From NCBI GenBank assembly GCA_948567375.1, contig OX419758.1, positions 44,531,473 to 44,595,472 on the forward strand: 64,000 nucleotides of DNA, written 5' to 3'. Positions 58,913 through 64,000 of the stretch are shown here, piece by piece (the first letter of the stretch is position 1; each line of letters starts with the position of its first letter). The stretch is from Lunularia cruciata. Taxonomy: Eukaryota; Streptophyta; Marchantiopsida; Lunulariales; Lunulariaceae. The notes below the pieces were generated by a model, which made no database searches, had not been told where the DNA came from, and saw only the letters and a program-made list of their open reading frames with translations. Position numbers and translations under genes: made by a program.

Positions 58913-59254
58913 TGTAACACCCCATTTATGCATGTGTGTGGTATTATGATATTTAGCTTGGTATTACAAGTACTTCAGAGATATTATTTATATAGAGATA
59001 AAGGATGGTTTTATATTAGTCATGGTTAGCTAAAGTCAGTCATAGCTAAGATAGAGTGGACCTTACTTTAGAGGAAGTAGAAAAGATGAGCACCACTATT
59101 TTGGATTTTAGTGTGTTGATTTGGTATTATTCCTAGGTGTTTCGCTTTGAGGAAAGAGTTGAGAACTCTTGGGGCCGCAAGCCTTGTTGTTTTGGATTCT
59201 TCTTTAGTCCAAGGATAGCCCATGTGAAGGAATCCTTGACTTAGTGGTTGGGTC
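58913..59254 (+). repeat. Truncated family E LTR head in tandem with a full LTR
   Basis: 342 bp from TGTAACACCCC, nearly identical to the first part of the LTR that starts at 59255 (TGTAACACCCATTTGTGC). It ends in TAGTGGTTGGGTC, exactly where the full LTR begins, and its left end interrupts family A gag. Confidence 0.88.
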
Positions 59255-59946
59255 TGTAACACCCATTTGTGCATGTGTGTGGTATTGTGATATTTAGCTT
59301 GGTATTACAAGAACTTCAGAGATATTATTTATATAGAGATAATGGATGGTTCTAGATTAGTCATGGTTAGCTAAAGTTAGTCATAGCTAAGATAGAGGGA
59401 ACCTTACTTAAGAGGAAGTAGAAAAGATGAGCACCACTATTTTGGATTTTAGTGTGTTGACTTGGTATTATTCCTAGGTGTTTGGCTTTGAGGAAAGAGT
59501 TGAGAACTCTTGGGCCCGTAAGCCTTTTTGTTTTGGATTCTTCTTTAGTCCAAGGATAGCCCATGTGAAGGCATCCTTGACTTAGTGGTTGGGTCAAGAT
59601 AAGACCACATGCTTAGGGGAATATGCCCATGTGAATGGATATTCCTTTCTACTTTTTGACTTTACTTGACTTTTAGTCTAGTAACTTGAGTTACTATGGT
59701 AATTAGTAACTTTGGTATGTTACTATTTCACAAGTATATAAACAAGGGGTGAGGAGGTACTCATCATCTTTTCATTTGCAACTATCTCTCTCTCATTGAG
59801 TTCTCTAGTGAACAATGTCTTGAGTCTTGGAGTGTTAGCCTTGGAGGAGTATGATGGAGTTGGGGTTCCTTGCCTTCTTAGTCCATGGTGCGCTACCATA
59901 ATAGCCATCAGAGGTTCATCCTGAGTGAGAGACAGGCCGGCTCACA
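59255..59946 (+). repeat. Family E 5' LTR
   Basis: 692 bp, TGTAACACCC to GGCTCACA. TATATAAA at 59735-59742 is the likely promoter. A primer site follows. Fragments of the same LTR are at 7044-7337 and 51203-51804. Confidence 0.9.
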
Positions 59947-59950
59947 TTTT

Positions 59951-59969
59951 TGGTTTCGTTGCCGGGACC
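59951..59969 (+). other. Primer-binding site of family E
   Basis: TGGTTTCGTTGCCGGGACC, four bases after the LTR end; similar to the Asp-tRNA site TGGCGCCGTTGCCGGGGA, with changes in the middle and at the end. Confidence 0.7.
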
Positions 59970-59987
59970 TCTCTAGAAGGCAAGATA

Positions 59988-61243
59988 ATGTTCCGCGTTC
60001 AATTCTACATTAGGCAGAAGGAGGCTATGAGAGCTCACTTGGAGAGAATATTAGGAGAGGAGAGGGCTGAACTTATGTTAGAGAACCAAGATCCATTTGT
60101 ATACCATGTGGTTCATTATGATGTCTTTGAGTTGATGTTGTACATCTTGTACACATGAGAGGAATTGGAGAGATTGTGTGAGGTGGATTGCAGATTTTGG
60201 GGATCAAGGTGATTTTGGGCAAAATCTCAAGTTTGAGATCTGGACTTGAAATTTCTACACATGATAGTTTGGGTTATCTTTCAGTTAGCACACTTGAAAT
60301 TATTGTGAGAGCTACTATGCGCACTGGGCTAGAATTTTTGAAAATTAATAGGATAAAGTGCTCCCGCAACTGCATGCTCTCTGGAAAATTGTACAGAGTC
60401 TGCCATTTCTTCAATTTTGAGTGAATTGTCCTGAAAATTTCCAAGAAAATTCAATGCATTGTATCCTACCTGCTACCACAAAAATTAGAGAGAGATCGTT
60501 TTTGCGCAGTGAGTGATGAGTTTTTGAAGTGAGGGGGGTGGTTTTGAGACCAAATCTGAAATATGTGTGCTGAATAGAAAGGTGTCTAGGCCAAATGGCT
60601 TAATGGAAAGATCTGAAATTTTTCAAGGAGGGACGCTCTAGAGTTGTGATCAAGTGTGAAAAATTTCAGAGGACTGTGACGTACTGGTTGGGAGATTTGA
60701 GTGACATTGTGAGGAAGGGTCAATTCTATAGAGTGGAGATCTCATGCATGAGAAGTTTGAGATCAACAAAAAGCATATTTGAATGTTTAGATTCATCTTG
60801 GGAACATGGAGGGTCATCAAGAGTGGAAATTGAGATTATGTAAGGTTCCCCAAGGGTTTGAGGTGATTGTAGGGGTGGATTTGAGGAAAAGAGAGTTTAC
60901 AATAGAATTTGAAGAGAGTGTTGAGAGGATCCAAAAACCTACACCACTTGGAGGAAAGAGTGAGTCTAAGTGCTTTCTATGTAGAGAGAAGGGACATAAG
61001 GCAAGTTCATGACCATTGACCTTTGAGAGCCAGAGATTGAGGGAAATGAGAGGCTTACTTGACTTGGGTTTGCATGTTGGACCTTCTTCACCAAGATTGG
61101 GAGGGACAAGATCTAAGACCAAGGAGTTGTGTGAGGTTTGTGGAGTTGAAGGACTTCCAAAAGGACATGAGTGTAGTGGAGTAAAAGCACTTTTGGAAAC
61201 TTTGGTGAAGGATCTTGGAGAGAGTCTCAATACAGCTACATAA
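59988..61243 (+). pseudogene. ORF with zinc-knuckle-like motifs upstream of gag, family E
   Basis: Broken coding sequence between primer site and gag. Segments are 59988-60158 (EAMRAHLERILGEERAELML), 60188-60424, 60646-60843, 60806-61012 (ending ESKCFLCREKGHKASS) and 61016-61243 (LCEVCGVEGLPKGHEC, then a helical tail). CFLC...GH resembles the first three ligands of a gag CCHC knuckle; the final Cys is missing. The gag that follows has no knuckle. This may therefore be a gag-like or nucleic-acid-binding ORF placed first in the element. Not recognised further. Confidence 0.5.
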
Positions 61244-61515
61244 ATACTACCACCTTCATCAGCTAGTTCTCAAGATTAGTGATGAAGATAATCTTTCAAC
61301 TTATGGATAAACTATCCATGAGGGTTTGATTAATATGCACTCTAGGATTTGATGTGGCTATAGAAATCTTGGAGCAACCTGAACCTTTTGTGTTCCCTAG
61401 GGTGGATTATTCTCAAATGGTGTTAGTCATGTATATAATCTATTAGTTATAGAGTGAGAGAAAAGAAAAGAGAAAAAGAAAAATTGAGAGAAGAGAAAGA
61501 TAGTGAGAGGTTAAG

Positions 61516-62568
61516 ATGGGGAAACTTCCGGTTTTCTTTGGCAAGGATGGAGAAGATGTGGAGGCCTTTGTGAGAGACTTCAAGAGAGCTTGCATAGGAA
61601 ACAATGAGAGGAGGAAGAATGAGTGGGACTCATTTTTACCAGATTTCTTTGAGGATGCAACACTTACATGGTATGAGTCAGAATACCAAAAGAGAGAGAG
61701 GAGAGATGGGGAAGAGGAGTCTTGGGAGACTTTGACTTCAGCACTCATTGAGAACTTTCTTCCTGATGAGAGTTATGAGAGATTGACGAGTGAGGTTACA
61801 TTTCTCAAGCAAGGAGATGGAGAGAAAGTGAGAGTCTATGTGGAAAGAGTGGAAAAGTTGGAGTCCAGATTTCGCATAGTGTTGAGGAAGGGTGAGGATG
61901 ATGTGGAGACTACAATGATTAGCATAGGGGCCATGCTCACCAAGAATTTTGTGGGAGGGTTGAGACCACAAATTAGAAGCAAGGTGAGATATGAGAAACC
62001 TTCTTCCAAGGTTGAAGCTATCAAGATTGCAGAGGATGTTCACTCTTCTCAAGGATTTACTTCAAGCAAGGATACTCCTATGTCTACTAGGAGCACTCGC
62101 ACCTCAACACCATCAACAACAAAGACTCCAAGGAAGAAGTTGGGGATGGAGGACTTCTTGATCTCAAAGCAACAATGGAACTACAATGTGTTGGAGGATG
62201 TTGGTAGTCACAAGGCTAACATCACAGTGGGCCAATTGATTGCTTTGAACCCTACCTTGAGAAAGGAGCTTAGAGGTGGTTTGAGTTCTACAAGGAGCAA
62301 GAAGAAGAAGAAGGCAAAAGCTCCAGTATCAATGGGGGTGGTGGATGCCAAGCCAACACCATGGGAGGCTTGTGAATATGCCTCCAAGATTGACGTGAGA
62401 GTGAATGGTCACAACATCAAGGATGCATTGGTTGATGGAGTATCAGGAGCAAAATGCCATGTCAGAAAGGTTGATGCAGAAGTTGGGTATGATACCCTCA
62501 AGACCTTCAACATTTGTGGTGAGCATGGCAAACAAGCAACAAGTTTGACCAGTAAGGGTGATGGATAA
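61516..62568 (+). pseudogene. gag: Family E gag and start of protease
   Basis: 350 codons open. Residues 1-170 are a Ty3 gag domain (LPVFFGKDGEDVEAFVRDF, LTWYESEYQKRERR, then FVGGLRPQIRSKVRYE). A Ser/Thr- and Lys-rich hinge follows, and from about residue 295 the protease begins (IDVRVNGHNIKDALVDGVSG), whose active site is normally DGGSG or DSGSG; here the central Gly is Val. The last residues (CGEHGKQATSL onward) are read in the wrong frame: the +1 frame gives SMANKQQV, a stop, then PVRVMDK, continuing into 62558-63226. One indel near 62510 and one TGA thus break the protein. Confidence 0.85.
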
Positions 62569-64000
62569 AGTGGTAGTTTCAGTTATGGGAGTTCAAAATC
62601 TCATGAATTTCCAAGTCTTGAAGGATTCAAGCTATGACTTACTTCTTGGGAGGCCATGGTTGAGAGCAACACGCACAACTGATCAATGGCACAAAGGGTA
62701 CTTGAGGGTTGGGCCATCAAACCATAGAGTCATAGTTCATGTGACTAACACCACCAACACTTCACATTCAGATACACCATCTTCTGATTATTGGGAATCA
62801 GATTCTGAAGAAGGAGCTTCAGGTGTGGACACAAGCATGGAAGAGGAGACTTCCACGGAGGAGGATGAATCTGAATCTGATTCAAATGTGTATCCTTTGT
62901 GTGCTATGGATTTTGCACCTAAGCCAGAGGTTCTGAAGGACCTAGACAAATCACCATTGACACTTGAGGAGGTAGAGAGAAGGTTATCTACCCTCAAGTA
63001 TAGCCCAAATGTTACCAAGGAGGAGAAGGTGAGATTTGAGGAGATTTTCTGCAAGTTCATCCATGTGTTTGCTTTTAGTTACAAGGATTTGAAGGAAGTT
63101 ACCTTGGAGGAGCACAAGATAGAGGTAGAGTCACATGCAAGACCAATCCATAAAAAACAATGTCGCATTAGCCCACCAATATCTTTGGTTGTGAAGGAGG
63201 AGATTGATAAGCTCAAGGAGGCTTGATTTATCTTTGAGGTAGAGAATTCAGAATGGGTGTCTCCAATTGTCATTGTGAAGAAAAAGAATGGCAAGCTTTG
63301 GGTATGTGTGGATTACAAGAAGCTCAATGTTGTTACCAAGAAAGACTACTACCCATTGCCATTCATTGATGAGATCTTGGAGGAGGTTGCAGGTCATGAG
63401 AGGTACAGTTTTGGAGATGGTTATAGTGGATATAACCAAATCAAGATTGCACTAGAGCATCAACAACTCACCACATTCACCACACCTTGGGGAACTTATG
63501 CTTTCAAGGTCATGCCTTTTGGGCTTTGCAATGCTTCAGCCACATTCCAACGGTTCATGAACAAGGTATTTAAACCTTTCATTGGGAAATTTGTGAGAGA
63601 CTTCATGGATGACTTTTGTGTTTATGGAAGCAAGGAGGAGCACTTTGAGCACCTAATCAAAGTCTTGCAACGCTTGGATGAGGCAAATGCATCACTCAAC
63701 CCAAAGAAGTGCATTTTTGGATGTGAAGAAGGTCTACTTTTGGGGCACATCATCTCCAAGGATGGAATAGCAATTGATCTTGAGAAGGTGAGGAAAATCT
63801 CAGACCTTCCATTCCCTTCAAGCTTGACAAAGTTACGCCAATTCTTGGGGATGGTTGGATACTATAGGAGGTTCATCTTCTCATTTTCCAACAAGGCTTA
63901 TGCATTGACCATCTACATGAAGAAGGGTGTAGATTATATGGTGATTTTGGAAGACAAGGAGGCTCTCAAAGCTTTTGAGGAGCTCAAGCAATCCCTTGTT
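62558..64000 (+). pseudogene. pol: Family E protease end and reverse transcriptase, Athila/Tat-like
   Basis: Frame +2, cut by the window edge. 62558-63226 closes the protease (SYDLLLGRPWLRATR), passes an acidic linker (SDSEEGASGVDTSMEEET) and enters RT (EEHKIEVESHARPIHKKQ). A single TGA at 63224-63226 stands where GGA (Gly) is expected, just before FIFEVENSEWVSPIVIVKKK; the frame is then open to 64000. RT motifs: LWVCVDYKKLN, YSFGDGYSGYNQIKIA, TPWGTYAFKVMPFGLCNA, active site FMDDF at 63602-63616, GHIISKDGIAID, LRQFLGMVGYYRRF. GYSGYNQ and MPFGLCNA point to the Athila/Tat branch. RNase H and integrase lie beyond the window. Best-preserved pol in the window. Confidence 0.92.

Noticed and set aside
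59068-59597. Conserved antisense ORF (MTQPLSQGFLHMGYPW...) at four places
   Set aside because: It is simply the reverse strand of the family E LTR, and its repetition follows from LTR copies. No coding signature beyond that.
62547-62568. Programmed +1 frameshift between family E gag and pol
   Set aside because: The protease domain itself is split: the +1 frame already gives protease-like residues (SMANKQQV) before the overlap and has its own TGA at about 62547. A mutation by indel fits better than a programmed shift.
1-64000. CRISPR arrays, rRNA, tRNA genes, bacterial operon signals
   Set aside because: None seen. Repeats are LTR-type, and the tRNA-like sequences are primer-binding sites only. 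The window is a plant nuclear genome.

Overview
The window looks like nuclear DNA of a land plant: roughly 55 kb of nested, decayed Ty3/gypsy LTR retrotransposons around one host gene. That gene, at 40494-41987, is a single-exon F-box/LRR protein of the Arabidopsis At4g29420 type. The retroelements include Athila/Tat-like pol with Asp-tRNA-like primer sites, a chromovirus-like element, and an integrase-PHD-finger class that I associate mainly with bryophytes and streptophyte algae. A non-seed plant (bryophyte, lycophyte or fern) is my best guess, but the species cannot be fixed from sequence alone.

Layout. 1-7043 (minus): family A element with the start of protease at the left edge, gag, primer site, a 3.6 kb LTR carrying its own reading frame, and a duplicated LTR 5' end. 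7044-14570: a family E LTR fragment, a family B (IN-PHD) pol 3' end with its LTR, then a minus-strand chimera of family B gag/leader pieces with the integrase of another Ty3 family. 14571-18355: two family A solo LTRs nested in opposite orientation. 18356-21390: minus-strand family B 5' half. 23285-26537: family A solo LTR with a perfect 5-bp target duplication. 27120-33560: a coiled-coil pseudogene split by a family C chromovirus-like element whose LTR has heat-shock-element-like motifs. 34500-36058: unidentified decayed minus-strand ORF. 36059 to about 43700: a compositionally distinct, CpG-containing island with the F-box gene. 43700-45480: AT-rich, empty. 45480-53760: family B pieces, interrupted by a family A solo LTR and a family E LTR. 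53765-54589: family C RT fragment. 54590-58912: family A 5' LTR, primer site and gag start. 58913-64000: the best-preserved element (family E: LTR, primer site, gag-pro, RT), running off the right edge.

Most notable is family A. Its LTR (3.25-3.75 kb in three copies) contains a decayed but recognisably conserved reading frame of about 800 codons: an N-terminal Trp-rich block, an acidic middle, a long coiled coil and a shared C-terminus. A short LTR form of about 1.89 kb (three copies) keeps the 3' end of that frame. Everything except the F-box gene and perhaps the family E pol is pseudogenised.
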